DNA from: Sabellastarte sp. h YS-2021
Lineage: Eukaryota; Annelida; Polychaeta; Sabellida; Sabellidae
Assembly: GCA_964017235.1 (NCBI GenBank)
Contig: OZ024938.1
Span: forward strand, 57,837,816 to 57,901,815
DNA: 64,000 nucleotides
Reading direction: 5' to 3'
Below are positions 23,275 to 34,759 of the stretch, one piece after another. Position 1 is the stretch's first letter, and each line of letters begins with the position of its first letter. The notes beneath the pieces are model-generated. The model ran no database searches and was not told the DNA's origin. It saw only the letters and a list, made by a program, of their open reading frames with translations. The position numbers and the translations under genes are program-made.

Positions 23275-24444
23275 TTAACTGATTCTGAAGTAACCCAGGT
23301 GTCTCACTGACTGGTGACACATTCTGTGGAGATGGCCTGTCCTTCCACACTTCCAGCAGTGCAATGCAATGGTGCCACACTGATCACTGCTATGGTTGTG
23401 GAGCCCACATCTCTGGCACTGACTTTGCTGCTGGTTTAGTTGTGGACAACATCTCGCTAAATGTCCCACTCTGTAACACCGCCTGCATTTCAACCTTCTG
23501 GCACCACATGTTGAACTGGAATGGGTAGGAGAGTTACACAGGTCACAGCGATCTTTGACTGAAACAGACACTTTGGCAGCTGAATGTGAGACGGTGTCGG
23601 TTGTTTCCACATTGTCCACGGATGTTGGTTTCTCCAGTGCTTCAGCTAGTGCAGTGACTTTTAGCTGGACCTCATCCAACAGATGCCTGTGGCCCTCACA
23701 GCTCTCTTCAATAGAATGCACCTTGGCCTGAAGTGTTGTTTTTTCTTGGTCCAGCATAGGTTTGAGTGCAGCTATCTCCTTTTGAACATGTGATTGTTTA
23801 TATTTTAAGGATTTAAGGGTGTCATTTTTACTGTTGCTAATTTTGGCTAGTTCTTCTTCAAATGATGCTAATTTCGATTCTAAATTTCTGTTTTTGCCTT
23901 GGAGTTCTGCAATGATAGCTGTTTGGTCATCAAATTTTGAAAGTGAGTGTTCTAATTTTCCAATTCGGTCAACAAGGATTTCTATGGTTTTATTTTGAAA
24001 TTGGAACTGAGAAATAGCCGAGGCATGTTCAGACAACAGTGTATGAACATCCTGGAGGGCTAGCAAAATTACACCTTCATCTGGTATCATGTACCTGACC
24101 TGAAACAGATTAACCAAACTGTCAAATGGTTTGACTCTGTTCCTCAAGTGCGCTGAGAATGCCTCATGAAACCACCGGTTGGCCTCACCATTCAGTTTTG
24201 CAGCGAACAGGTCAAAGTTGCTCCTGTTTTCATGAGGCTTGAAGGTAAAATCCATAAAGGATCGGTAGAATGCTGCCGCTGATGCTTTATCCAGTATTTC
24301 CTGAAGATGCCTTGTCATGCCTTGTGGGGAGGTAGGCCCATCAAATTGAGGCACATGATATACTTCAGTTCTGCTATTCATCATGAAATTTCTAACTAAC
24401 TCGCTTGGCTGAGGTAAACTGGGATCTTTGAGCTTCTCCACCAA
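23275..24444 (-). CDS. Gag-like protein with four CCHC zinc knuckles (retroelement)
   Basis: An open frame of 389 codons begins at the edge of terminal repeat 3. Order: capsid-like helical region (FDLFAAKLNGEANRWFHEAF, then FDSLVNLFQVRYM, as in Ty3-type gag), a long coiled coil of about 130 residues, then four C-x2-C-x4-H-x4-C knuckles in a row (CDLC, CRRC, CQRC and CWKC starts) near the C-terminus. Four knuckles is more than the one or two usual in Ty3-type gag, and the long coiled coil is also unusual. By family it would bind nucleic acid and self-assemble. No pol frame follows in about 730 bp before terminal repeat 2. It belongs to a mobile element and is not a host gene as far as I can see. 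Confidence 0.75.
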   Translation of the reverse strand: MVEKLKDPSLPQPSELVRNFMMNSRTEVYHVPQFDGPTSPQGMTRHLQEILDKASAAAFYRSFMDFTFKPHENRSNFDLFAAKLNGEANRWFHEAFSAHLRNRVKPFDSLVNLFQVRYMIPDEGVILLALQDVHTLLSEHASAISQFQFQNKTIEILVDRIGKLEHSLSKFDDQTAIIAELQGKNRNLESKLASFEEELAKISNSKNDTLKSLKYKQSHVQKEIAALKPMLDQEKTTLQAKVHSIEESCEGHRHLLDEVQLKVTALAEALEKPTSVDNVETTDTVSHSAAKVSVSVKDRCDLCNSPTHSSSTCGARRLKCRRCYRVGHLARCCPQLNQQQSQCQRCGLHNHSSDQCGTIALHCWKCGRTGHLHRMCHQSVRHLGYFRIS

Positions 24445-24445
24445 T

Positions 24446-25434
24446 TATCACACAGAGAAAAATGTTGTTTTAGTGTGTGATTAAGTTTAAACTAAAAGTT
24501 CTATTGAGTAAACTGAAAGTCACTTTAGTGCTCTTTTCCTTTACTTTATTACTTTCTCTTTTGGGATGTAGCTCAAATTAACAATAAACAATAACAGTTA
24601 CAATATTCAATTTATAAACCATTTAACTAATTATTAATAAAGTTGCATAATCCAATTGTCAAATATCAGTTTATAACTTCCTGTTTGAAATTCACTATCA
24701 TTCAATTCTCCTTTTAAATCTATTAATATCACTTCTCATTCTATTTTCATTTTAACACTCAGTTCAAATAATTACTTCTCCTTTTGACTCTATCTTCACA
24801 CTCTCATTTCACTTCTCTCATTTATTTCTCATTTTATTCTCTATCTCAATTCTCATTTTCCTTCTTGTTTTAGGTGAGATTCACCTCACAATTTATAGAC
24901 AGAGTTCTCAGTGCAAAGATGTTACAATTATGACATTGGCCAATCACATTACAGAAACACAAGACAACACAAAACACTAGATAATAAAATGAGTGACCAA
25001 TGACATGACATAAAGAACAATAACCATTTATAGTACAATATACAATACAACATCACAAGAACACAAACCACATCACTACATAATTATACAGTCATTCTCA
25101 CCTCATCACACAACTTCAAATACACCCACTAATAATGACCTCCTGCAGCTACAATTGACATTATACAACAACTGGATATCTGTGATTCCAGATTATAGAT
25201 AACAGGAAGATACAAAATGAGAAGGACATACAGGATATAATGACAGATGCTTTACAATAGACATTACATCATAAAAGACATAAATTTACAAGCAATTTCA
25301 AATGAACACAAACTACAAAGAAAACACACATATCCAAAGAAGTACCATCACAAATAAGACATTTTAACTGAAAAACTAGGGGGTATCCTTAAAATGCATC
25401 TAACTCCTAAAATACTAAATTTTACACTGTGATA
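24446..25434 (-). repeat. Long terminal repeat, copy 3
   Basis: Bounded exactly by the gag-like frame on one side and by ATAC plus the right flank on the other. On the minus strand it is the upstream (promoter-side) repeat. TGGTGGAGAAGCTC just inside could be a tRNA primer site, though it overlaps the gag-like frame. Confidence 0.8.
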
Positions 25435-25886
25435 ATACTCTGATGAGAGGAATAAGTTCTATAACTTACTATATCGTAGTTCTTTAAATATACCTTCTGT
25501 GCTAAGTCAGGGTTGTTGTTTCTTTCCCAGTACAACAGCAGGGCCATATTGGGACATGCACACTTTAGTTACCACTTGTGGGAGTCAAGCCTACACAGAG
25601 ATGATAGCTGTGATCGTATTTTAAACTTGCTAGCCAACTCAGCCACTGAGGTTCCCGATTATGTGGTTTCTTCACCTCGGTGGTAAAGGTACAAGACTTT
25701 AAAGGCAAAAAAGCTCTGGTTTGTCCTAAGCCTGGTCAGGGTAATTGCAACCTGAGTAATGGAACTGAACACATATGCGCCCCTCCACAGAAAAGTGTAA
25801 ATAAGTACCAATGCTGGTAAGGATAGCAACAGACTGGCATCCTATTCATTGGAATAAAAGCAGCCAGATTCACTTCATGCCATGTG
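25435..25886 (+). repeat. Right flank of LTR-type element, duplicated at 39626-40071
   Basis: From 'ACTCTGATGAGAGGAA' to 'CAGCCAGATTCACTTCA' this matches 39628-40071 closely. Together with 18133-18581 it reconstitutes the uninterrupted locus at 39361-40071. Contains a minus-strand SINE of the second family. Confidence 0.85.
25545..25656 (-). mobile_element. tRNA-derived SINE, second family
   Basis: On the minus strand: 'CCTCAGTGGCTGAG..GGCTAGC' head and box-B-like GGCTTGACTCCC followed by ACAAGTGGT. Same family as 39731, 53640 and 61141. Present in both duplicate loci (25545 and 39731), so it predates their duplication. Confidence 0.6.
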
Positions 25887-26868
25887 AACAAACACTAACA
25901 CCAGCCATATGGCCTTCTAAACATGATTTGGCCTTGATCAACGTTTTACAATGAATGTGGCAAATGTTATAGAAAAGGCTGCATGGAATTAAGTGGAGCC
26001 TTTTGTCTTTGCTAAGGCTGGGGTTTGTGTGGAATTCACAAGGCCTGCTTTATCATTAAAATTACATTGGTTTTCTGAGTCATGCCATCCTTTATTTCTA
26101 TCCAAAAGAAACTACTGGTGACATATATCCTCTGATGCATTTTATCTTAGTAAAATGTATTTTCCCAATGTAAAACCTTGTAACCAGATAAAAACTTCCA
26201 CAGACTTCTATAGGGAAGTGTTTTATATATATTTTACGTTATTTGTAGCTATTGTAAAGTTTGAATTGGAGAAAAAAATATGGCGGCTATGTTCAATCTT
26301 TTCTGTAGAAAAGTGACGCTCACTCATGTTGGGCCTTGCTTTAAGCCCAAGACATAAAAGATATGACCTTTCTTTTTCAAGCAATAATATCAGTTTGCTT
26401 TAAATTTTCTTGCATTTTTAACTCACTGTGTCATGAACACATAAAAGGAGACAAATTAAGATCTAACTTGTCAGATGAGAGATGATCCCTTACAAAGGTT
26501 TTTAAAAATAGGTCAGTAGTCTGAAGTAGACATTGTCGATCTTGACAAGTAACAAAACAAGTTACATAAGAGACAGGATGTTGCACCATCTAGATAACTG
26601 TGGTGGCCTGGGCATTCACTTGCAGACGTGTAACAGGGGTAACAACCTATTTCTTCACAACACATGTTGGACCATTTCCGTCAACTTGTTCCTAATTGGA
26701 GTTAGGAAAAGAAAATTTATGAAACCAAAGGTAATACCCCTACAACTTGTTTTGTGCAATGAATCACATTTATTATGCTCTTTCTGGAAGAGAGTACACA
26801 ATGCAGCAGATAATTAGGCTTTATATCTACTATAGCCTTGCTTACGGCTCAAGTACCCTTATAATTAA
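25887..26868. other. Non-coding, no feature recognised
   Basis: No supported gene. The short frames near 26533-26817 have no recognisable motif. Confidence 0.4.
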
Positions 26869-27080
26869 TTTTATTTATTTGGGGTTTTACGTCGCTTTCA
26901 ACACTGTACAGGTCATATCACGACGGGTAGTTGGAAGGGCAGAGGAAACCAGAACATACAGTTCGTTAGGGATCTGTACTGTAAACTGCTGACCAACGGC
27001 AAGCAACTACCAGCTTTCCCACTTGAGGCCATGACGGGGATCTAACCCCGGCCTCAGAGGTGGGAGGCGAGAGTGTTACC
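26869..27080 (-). mobile_element. tRNA-derived SINE, 5'-truncated
   Basis: Member of the 6088 family lacking the first ~20 bp of the head. 14-bp TSD with one mismatch: ACCCTTATAATTAA (26855-26868) and ACCCTTGTAATTAA (27081-27094). Confidence 0.9.
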
Positions 27081-27094
27081 ACCCTTGTAATTAA

Positions 27095-28137
27095 GAGAAG
27101 ATATACAGAAAACATGGTCATTTTGCAAAATGTACTCTTACAATTAACAAGTACTGGATTTTACACATGAATATGGCATAGACAGATAGTCTCTGCTCAG
27201 TTTATATCTCAAAACATGCACGAGTGCTTTATGAATACCAAATATATGTATACAAGTATGAAAACATATGGTACAAATTGGAACCTTGGCTGTCTCCATT
27301 GCAGAGAATGTGTGTACACTTCTGTGTCAAATCCCTCCTCAGTTAAACTATGCCACTGTAGATACTGTACATGTTTATCACAGTATACAGCTCAACACTT
27401 ATACAAGTCCCCTTTCTTGTGTTTTAACAAACATTAAAGCTAATATACAAGTTTTATGTTTAAAATATTTAACAAAAATTGAAAAAACAAATTTTGAGCC
27501 AATGTAACTTTTCAGTCCTTTGGATTTTAAAACTAATGATCTATGGCTGCAAATATGATTTCTGATACGGCATATAGCTAATCGAACCTAATTTTATTGA
27601 GGTTTAAAACTCTGTTGTTTTGAACCACAGAAATCTTCTCACACATTTGATGGAACATGTTTGGAAAGCATTCAAGATAATAATCCCCCAGCTGATTTAT
27701 TTATGGTGAAAACAGAAGGAAGTGAATTTTGAATGAAGTAAAATTTAGTTAAATTCTTACTTCAGTTTTGTAAGCTATACTTTTATTTGTGCATTTACAA
27801 GCCTCTGGGGAGAAGGGTAATACTATTATCCATTTCTTTTTAAATCCATATGATCATTTCTTGTTCAATAATAGTTCCAATATGTCAAAAATAATAGGAG
27901 GTGGCTGCACATGAAGTCACTGGTTCCCATGTAGTTTATATCTGAAGGCAGCAGAGGTATATAAATAGGGTTTAAATGGACGATAATTGAGAATCTAAGT
28001 AATCATGGCAATTTGTTGTTTTTTTCCTGTTTAACCTCACTTTAAATGGCCACAACTTCCTATTTCTGATCCAATTTTTGTTATCTGTTCTGTGTTCAAT
28101 TTAATGAGCTGAACGCAACCATAATATGGTTCTTTCA
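27095..28137. other. Non-coding, no feature recognised
   Basis: Two overlapping short + frames (27216-27507) show no domain. Otherwise AT-rich. Confidence 0.4.
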
Positions 28138-29701
28138 TGATCTTTGTGCAAACAGACAAACAATGGATGGAATTTATTGACAAATAAACTTAGGTATATC
28201 CTGCTAAATGCTATTACACAGTACCTGATCCTACTATATTGCGCCATACCTCTGGGAATGGCTAGGTAAATGAATGACCTGAGGGCTGTCAAGTCAATTA
28301 TTTCAAAAGCAGGAAATGTCAGTTAATTTTCTTAAATAATACATCCATCAACCAAAATGTATGTTGGCTGATAGGCACTCTTGTATATATACACATTTTC
28401 TTTATATTTGTTTTTAGGTTATAAGACAGTTCTTCTGGAAATATGAATAGGTTCATATTACCTAGGGGAACACACACACATGACAATACACTGACTTCTG
28501 GTTACAAAACTGCCCTTGTTATAGCCCACACACAGACATCTGGCAAACTTTCCAAATAATTGTCTTTGGAATGTCAAGTGTACCAAACTATAAGGGGAGA
28601 AACAAAGGTCTCGCACTTAAGGTATATTAAACGTCCGCCTAATGGGCAAGGGTAGGTGACGTTACAGTACAGTTTGTGAATGGATAAACTAGTCAACTTA
28701 GTTCTGGAATGTTATGATATTTCGCAATTCCACTTATCTCCACCCACATTTTTCTTACCGTTTTTGCAGAACAATGTTGCCTCCCTATTAACATGTCATC
28801 ACAGTTACCTCTGTCTGGGTGGTTTGGCTTTTGGGGGCATTCTTCTGTTTGTCCGTTTGCTTGTGAGTTTGTCTATTTTCAGTCATAATTATCCCAAAAC
28901 TGTTATGCACATCTTTATGATTTTCTTTGTATGGGTATGGCCTGGCCGGAGGGAGCATTGACTAAAGTTTTAATAACGATTGTGATCCTAATTTTGATAC
29001 AAAAACAAAATCTCCAGTTTCCTACAGTCAATGACGTGTGCTTGTGGTTGAAATTATTTCAAAAATGTTAAACAAAAACAGTGTTTGGTTTGAAATTATA
29101 AATGGAGATACGATGTTCCTTTGGCAGATGTCTGCGCTCTACGAATACTTTCTATGTAAATTAGTCTTCACCATCATGTGTTAAAATAAAGAAGAAAAGA
29201 AAACAAGTTGAAACTTCAAATAAAAACTAAATCCAATCCCATTTAATGTACCTCCTAGAAATGGTCATCTCTTTGGTGTGACATTATTTGACCATCAGAG
29301 CTATCCTCTCTTAAGATATCTTTTACAATGAACTTTTCACCAACATTGATATGAAGTGTTCTCTAATAGAACTGATTTCTTATTTGCTGTAAATACGAGT
29401 TCCTGTTTGGAGGCCAGTCTAGGCTCTTTTTGAAAGGAATTTGATATTTCCTCTATATCCCAGAATCAGTTTGGCGTGGGATTTTGTCAAAATCCCCACG
29501 ACATGTCTGGCGAGTTCTAGTGCAGCAGTAGATAAGGGGTCACAACGGAAGTTTTGAAGTCACTTTGCAAATTGCAATCCACTTGAAAACTTACATTGTG
29601 AGTTTATATGACAGAAACTACAATATATACACAATATACAATAACAGAAGTGATAGGCTTTATTATTTGATAACCTGGCAAAGGCTACATCAGAATTAAA
29701 G

Positions 29702-31977
29702 GTAATACTTCTTTATTGAAACATCTTGTATTATAATGCACAATAATAGTAGTAGTAGTAATAATAATAATAATGATAATACTAAGAAAGCGTGGTTATT
29801 TGTACTCTATTGTTAAACTGAATTGAAAAAAAAACTAGAATTTCCAGTATAGCATTACTGTATTATGTACTACTCTAAAATAATAAAATGTTTTGTTGGT
29901 TTTTTTTTCAGTTGAATTGTTGAACATTCATTTTCAGTGCTTATTGTCAAAGACAAAGCACTAAGTAGGGCCACTGGCCTTTTCGATAATTGAATAATTA
30001 GATAATTGGATTAGATTATAATTCTCATGTTGTACCGAAACTCTATTATATTTGACTCTCTTTGTTACTTAGTAACTGTATAAGTCCTAGCTTTATCTTT
30101 TTAATTTGAAAACTATTGATATTTTTCACGTTGTCTCACCTCAGCATTGTTTAATTACTGTTGACTTAGTAGAGTAGAAACTGTAAAGGGGTAAAATCTC
30201 CACCCTGATAAATTAATACACTGAAGCAGATTGGCTAGAGTGTAATCAACTGACTTTGGCTGAAAGGGCTGTTGTTATGTTGACTGTTTTAAACAGAAGT
30301 AGGTATATGACCACTTGAGTGAAGAGGTAAAATAACCAACACTTATTAAGTGCATAACTTATCTAAGTTGAAAGCTGTGGTAACAATTGTGAAATGGTTT
30401 TAAAATGACCAACAGGTTTATTGGCCATTTTGAAACATCCTTGCCAGTTCAAATCCTGACCTAGGTTTTGAAATGGCCATGAGATTAACTTGACCGTTGC
30501 GAAATGAGCAATAGTTTTAAAACTGCAAGTAACATTATGTACAGTTGACACAAGTCATTTCTTCAGAATGTTTGTATAATTCCCTATAATAAACATTTAC
30601 TTTTCAGTAACACTTCATTTTTATTATTTGACATTTATTACATTTATATACACTTATTAGAGCTTTAAGTATAAGCTTACAATGGTGCTTCACAAGAAAA
30701 AATTAGAATTAAAAACATACATATATACATATATCAAATATAAGGCAAATTAATTATCACAACGTTTTGCTAGTAGCTAAAAAGAGTCAGACGTGTTATG
30801 CAAAACTGGTGACTAAAATCACACATCCTATTCAACATGAAATCCAGATTTATGGCCAGGCTTATTTTGACACTTTAATTACACACTACACTCTGTGATA
30901 ACACACTCTGGATGGTGACATGAAATTGGCATTTTTAATGTTTTAAACTCACATTACGTTCATTTTAACTGATTATAGTAACCCATCTTTACATGGGTCT
31001 GTTTTTTACCAAAACAAATTCTCACATAAACTATAATTCGGGGAAATTTCAAGAGTTTGACAATTGTTATATGTATATGTACCCATAGATCATTATTTAT
31101 GTTCATGAGTATAAAATATCTTGTTATAGATATGCAAGTATGTTTATTGTGAAATATATAAGAGTTGAAGTATGAAGGAAATTTGTGGTACACAATGGGC
31201 CATAGAAACCATGGTTCCTGAGATAGTTTTGAGAGAGAAAAAATCTCGCAAGAGACTGAGAATGACTGTATTATGCTATTTATAAGCAAATGTATAACAT
31301 ATCATGGTAAATTTATTTATTTGGGTTTTAAGGTTGCTTTCAATACATTGTATAGGTCATATCAAGATGGTTAGTTTTATGAGCAGAGGGAACCAGTACA
31401 TACAGTTGGTCAAGGTTCTGTACTGTAAACTGCCGACCAACAGCAAGCAACTACCAGCTTTCCCACATGAGGCCGTGCTGGGAACCGAACCCCGGCCAGA
31501 TTATTTTAACAAGAGCACACTATGATTCAATGTTCAAGGAATAAATAAAATATATAAGTGGAATCAAAAATTCTTTCTGTCAATCTGTGTTGTTTCAACA
31601 AAATTAGAAAGATGATTTGTATGCCACAATGGTAATAATTCCTTCATTTAAAAACCAACAATTCAAATTTGCAATTAATTTTTCATTTAAAAAAATATTG
31701 TCGTTACGGCATTGCACACTAACAAATATAAAAATATATATTCATCTTCTAAAGGTTTATTGATAAAATAAAGAAAAATACTTTATCTTTCAGCATTATT
31801 CTGCGATAACAAATAGTTTTAATGTGTATGGTTGATATTTAGCAAAATTACGGAAACCTTTTACACAGCATATCGGATTCACTGGTCTTCAAATTGTCAA
31901 ACTGAAACACACATCAGTCTAACTGTTCTGTGACTTACATTGATTGACAGGCTTGCTTATTTTACATATATTTACAG
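29702..31977 (+). other. Predicted 5' UTR intron of the cupin-like gene B
   Basis: Donor TAAAG|GTAATA at 29702 corresponds to the stronger GTAAGT donor of gene A; acceptor TATATTTACAG ends at 31977, 29 bp before the ATG. The weaker donor could mean less efficient splicing. Contains the 31311-31499 SINE. Confidence 0.45.
31311..31499 (-). mobile_element. tRNA-derived SINE, diverged and 5'-truncated
   Basis: Reverse-complement member of the 6088 family (ATTTATTTGGGTTTTAAGG tail end, CGAACCCCGGCC near the head). No clean TSD seen. Not present at the matching place of unit A. Confidence 0.8.
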
Positions 31978-32006
31978 AAGAGTTAATAAGATAAAGATCT
32001 ACAGTA

Positions 32007-33263
32007 ATGCCTGTAAGTACGTCCCCAGTCAACAACTTTGGCATCAGACCACCATGCAGCATCCCCAGTGGTCAAAGTCATCAGAAGACTCCTCCAAAAG
32101 AAATCCGAGATAAAACTGACTCCATGAAATATTTAGAAAATCGTATCTCCAAATTAATGAAATTTAAAACAACCATTGAAGAGAAACGGTCAGAAATAAA
32201 GATGATGATGGAGTCATTAGGACAAGCATGGTGTGATGAGGATTTGACCTTATATTTGACCTTTATATTGTCAACCAGAAGAAAGGCTCTACTGCTAGAG
32301 TTAAGACACCAGGCTCAAGATGCACAGAATGAAGCCGTTGTACTGTTCTTGAATAATTGTGAATACAATGATCGTCCAGTTGAATCAAAACCACCTGGAA
32401 TTTTACCTGAAGTATCTAAAATTATCTTGAGTAAATGTGAATCCAATGGTCAACTGGATGAAACAATACCACCTGGAATTCCTGCTGAAGTATCTGAGAT
32501 CATCCGCAAACAGGCAAAAGCATTTGTGAAAGAAAATAACTCTTTACACAAGTTGCTGAAAGAATTCAATGCTGAAGATGAAGTGGATGGCTTTGGCAAT
32601 CTCAAAAGGTTCGATGAAACAGGAAAGATAGCTATGCATACTGTACTTGGTTTTGAAGAGCGTATTCCAAAAGACAGCTGCCTCACAATGACAGAGTTGT
32701 TACAACGGATGCACATCAACCCAGACATCCACACACCTAAGTATGCTGTTGAAAATGTAACTTGGGACTCCAAGGCAAAACAACTAGTCTTTGACCATAG
32801 TTTTGATGGTGTTATACCATCAGTGAGAGCCACTAACCATAATTTGCAGTACTATAATTGCCATATTGCCGCAGAAAGTCAGATACTTGTCCCAGTTCTG
32901 CATGAGAGTGAAATCCAATTGTTTGATTATACCGAAGAGTATCTGACTGATTTTATTGAGAAAGAAGGAGGAGGTCCAGGTTTGGAGCGACATCCATTCC
33001 CACACATGGACTGTCCAAATAGTGAAGACTCCGGTCACTTGGTTCTGGCCAAATTTGTTGATGATAATGAGACAAAACTGCATCTGACTGCATTTGAGGT
33101 ACCCATGGGGGAAACTATGTATATCCCTGGCAATGTAATCCATACAAATGACTACTTCCTAGGGAAATGGCATACCATGCTCTCTGGAGAAACAGATGTA
33201 GATCTAGTTCACTTGGTAAAGGGTAACCAAAAAGAGGCATTCCATTTCAGTTGGCCCAAATGA
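32007..33263 (+). CDS. Cupin-like protein, paralogue B (418 aa)
   Basis: Single coding exon aligned along its length with paralogue A. Conserved C-terminal residues: H329-x3-H333-x-D335 and G368-x5-P374-G375-x3-H379-x-N381 (cupin motif-2-like), then HTNDYFLGKWHTMLSGETDVD, identical in both. It differs by a shorter, different N-terminus (5 residues net) and an internal direct duplication of 26 residues (116-141 and 142-167; each with C-E, P-P-G-I and E-V-S-x-I-I). Conservation of all putative metal ligands, with substitutions scattered over less critical sites, suggests that it is a functional gene. Function unknown; a metal-binding beta-barrel is inferred, not shown. The start at 32007 is the first ATG after the predicted 3' splice site. 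Confidence 0.85.
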   Translation: MPVSTSPVNNFGIRPPCSIPSGQSHQKTPPKEIRDKTDSMKYLENRISKLMKFKTTIEEKRSEIKMMMESLGQAWCDEDLTLYLTFILSTRRKALLLELRHQAQDAQNEAVVLFLNNCEYNDRPVESKPPGILPEVSKIILSKCESNGQLDETIPPGIPAEVSEIIRKQAKAFVKENNSLHKLLKEFNAEDEVDGFGNLKRFDETGKIAMHTVLGFEERIPKDSCLTMTELLQRMHINPDIHTPKYAVENVTWDSKAKQLVFDHSFDGVIPSVRATNHNLQYYNCHIAAESQILVPVLHESEIQLFDYTEEYLTDFIEKEGGGPGLERHPFPHMDCPNSEDSGHLVLAKFVDDNETKLHLTAFEVPMGETMYIPGNVIHTNDYFLGKWHTMLSGETDVDLVHLVKGNQKEAFHFSWPK

Positions 33264-33631
33264 AACATTTATATAGCTTACAAAAATTACCTGAATGTTA
33301 TGCTACTGATGTATGTTTCAAAAGATTTAATTCTCATTTGTGTGACACATAGCAGCATAGATGTATAGATACTTGTGAGTGCAAGGTTTAGCTATGTGCA
33401 TACTGCAATAGAATATAAACATAGTTCCCTTTGGGTCAGTATCGGGAGATGTTAATGTAAACAAAGTACAAAAGTACCTCAAACACTCCAAGATATTCCT
33501 TAAAATATAATTCATCCCAGTGAACTATATATTATGATAATATGCTGTAATTAGACAAAGTTTATATAATGTTTAGCTTCATTGCTGCTGCTGCAGACAT
33601 TGTACTTTCATAGTTCTTTATACTTAGATAT

Positions 33632-34396
33632 TGTTGGGGATTTTTCTTCGAGTGAAAAGTTTCTTGTTTTGCAGAACATGTCAACACAGTTTCAAAACAA
33701 AGACTAAAAGTTTCTAACTATCTTTTAATTATACTTCTTTACACATGTTTATGTACAAATATTTACAAGATGTTCTCACAACACTATGTTTCACATTTCA
33801 ACTCAGAGACCTATTCTCTGTTCACACTCCTCTAGACAGATACCCATTCTACACTCTTCTGTTCTCACTTCTCAAGTCAGAGACCCATTGTACACATTTT
33901 TCAACAGTGGAATGCTCTGAATAATATAGGCAAATTTGACGGCCAGGCCGCATTTGGTATTTATGGCCTGGCCGCAACTTGCGGACACAACAATACCACC
34001 CAAGCTTTAGAACCCTGTTGCTTTGAACATATATACAACACACACACCGTACAATGCGGCTACGGCTGCTCTACGGTTACGGCCAATTTACGGTTAAGGC
34101 CAATCTACGGTTGCGGTCAATCTACGGTTGCCAATCTACAGTTATGGCCAGTCTATGGTTATGGCCAATTTATGGTTACGGCCAATCTATGGAAGTGGCC
34201 AATCTACGGTTACATCCGATCTACGATTGCGGTCACTCTACAGTTACTACGGCCTCTCTGCCTATTACAGTTAAAGTTCTACTATATTTAGACCATATGC
34301 ACTACCAGAGTGCAACTTTAGTTCAATAGTTTATCTTCAGTGAAATAGCCTGTCATAGTCTATAATTACATTATTCCAAAATAAAAATTCACAACA
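33632..34396. mobile_element. Solo LTR in the 3' UTR of gene B
   Basis: 765 bp starting TGTTGGGG and ending CACAACA (5-bp inverted TGTTG/CAACA tips), with ATAT on both sides (33628-33631, 34397-34400). Unit A has the uninterrupted 'AAGATATTTAGAAAGATTTC' at about 17007. Superfamily and strand cannot be told without an internal region. A fossil of LTR-LTR recombination, younger than the segmental duplication. Confidence 0.8.
34062..34250. repeat. Minisatellite of ~16-17 bp inside the solo LTR
   Basis: About eleven degenerate copies of 'GGCCAATCTACGGTTAC'. The long + frame across it is a by-product. Confidence 0.85.
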
Positions 34397-34753
34397 ATAT
34401 TTAAAAAGATTTCTCTTTGAAATGTTTGAAATGATACAGTTTAATCAACTGAGAGTCTGTCATTACATTTCTAAGGTATGAACCATATTATAAAACAGTT
34501 TACACTAAAAGTCTAGGATATCTATATAAGTAACTCAAGCTTAATTGTTTATCCTATTAATAGTTTGAGCTACTATCTTGTCAACAAAGTGTACCTCTTA
34601 TTTACTCAAATGTTTGTTGAATGTGAAAATATACTCCTTGTTTACTGAACTGTTTGCTGAAATGTGTGTACAAATAGTTTGTTCCATCATTAAATTGCTT
34701 GCATTGTCATAACACCTTCCTAACTTATGTTTGTATAATTTGTTTGTTTTAGA

Positions 34754-34759
34754 AATAAA
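34754..34759 (+). terminator. Poly(A) signal AATAAA, gene B
   Basis: Positionally conserved with 17620-17625 in unit A, about 1.5 kb after the stop including the 765-bp solo LTR. An AATAAA inside the LTR near its right end might be used earlier. Confidence 0.4.

Larger units (their letters stand above)
18165..24099. repeat. 2974-bp tandem duplication (18165-21125 and 21139-24099)
   Basis: Every feature of the first unit recurs exactly 2974 bp on. The unit starts in the left flank (AGGATTAACATTTATAGC at 18165 and 21139), passes through the terminal repeat and stops part-way into the gag-like frame. About 13 bp of filler (21126-21138) separate the units. The unit edges lie outside the terminal repeats, so this is a genomic duplication, not a second insertion. 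Confidence 0.9.
18582..25434 (-). mobile_element. Gag-only LTR-type retroelement with an internal tandem duplication
   Basis: Three ~989-bp direct copies (18582, 21556, 24446) bound two internal regions. The outermost tips are TATCACA and TGTGATA, and ATAC lies on both sides (18578-18581, 25435-25438). The paralogous site at 39629 shows the join without the element. The internal region on the minus strand encodes a Ty3-type gag-like protein but no protease, reverse transcriptase or integrase, so it is non-autonomous, resembling terminal-repeat gag elements described in plants. The extra copy comes from a 2974-bp tandem duplication. Copies look nearly identical by eye, so it is young. The right-hand unit looks whole; the left one is partial. 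Confidence 0.75.

Noticed and set aside
18582-25434. Three independent insertions of one retroelement
   Set aside because: The constant 2974-bp offset includes non-element flank, so one insertion plus one tandem duplication explains it better.
34054-34329. 91-codon Tyr/Gly/Leu-rich + frame
   Set aside because: Translation of the minisatellite inside the solo LTR.
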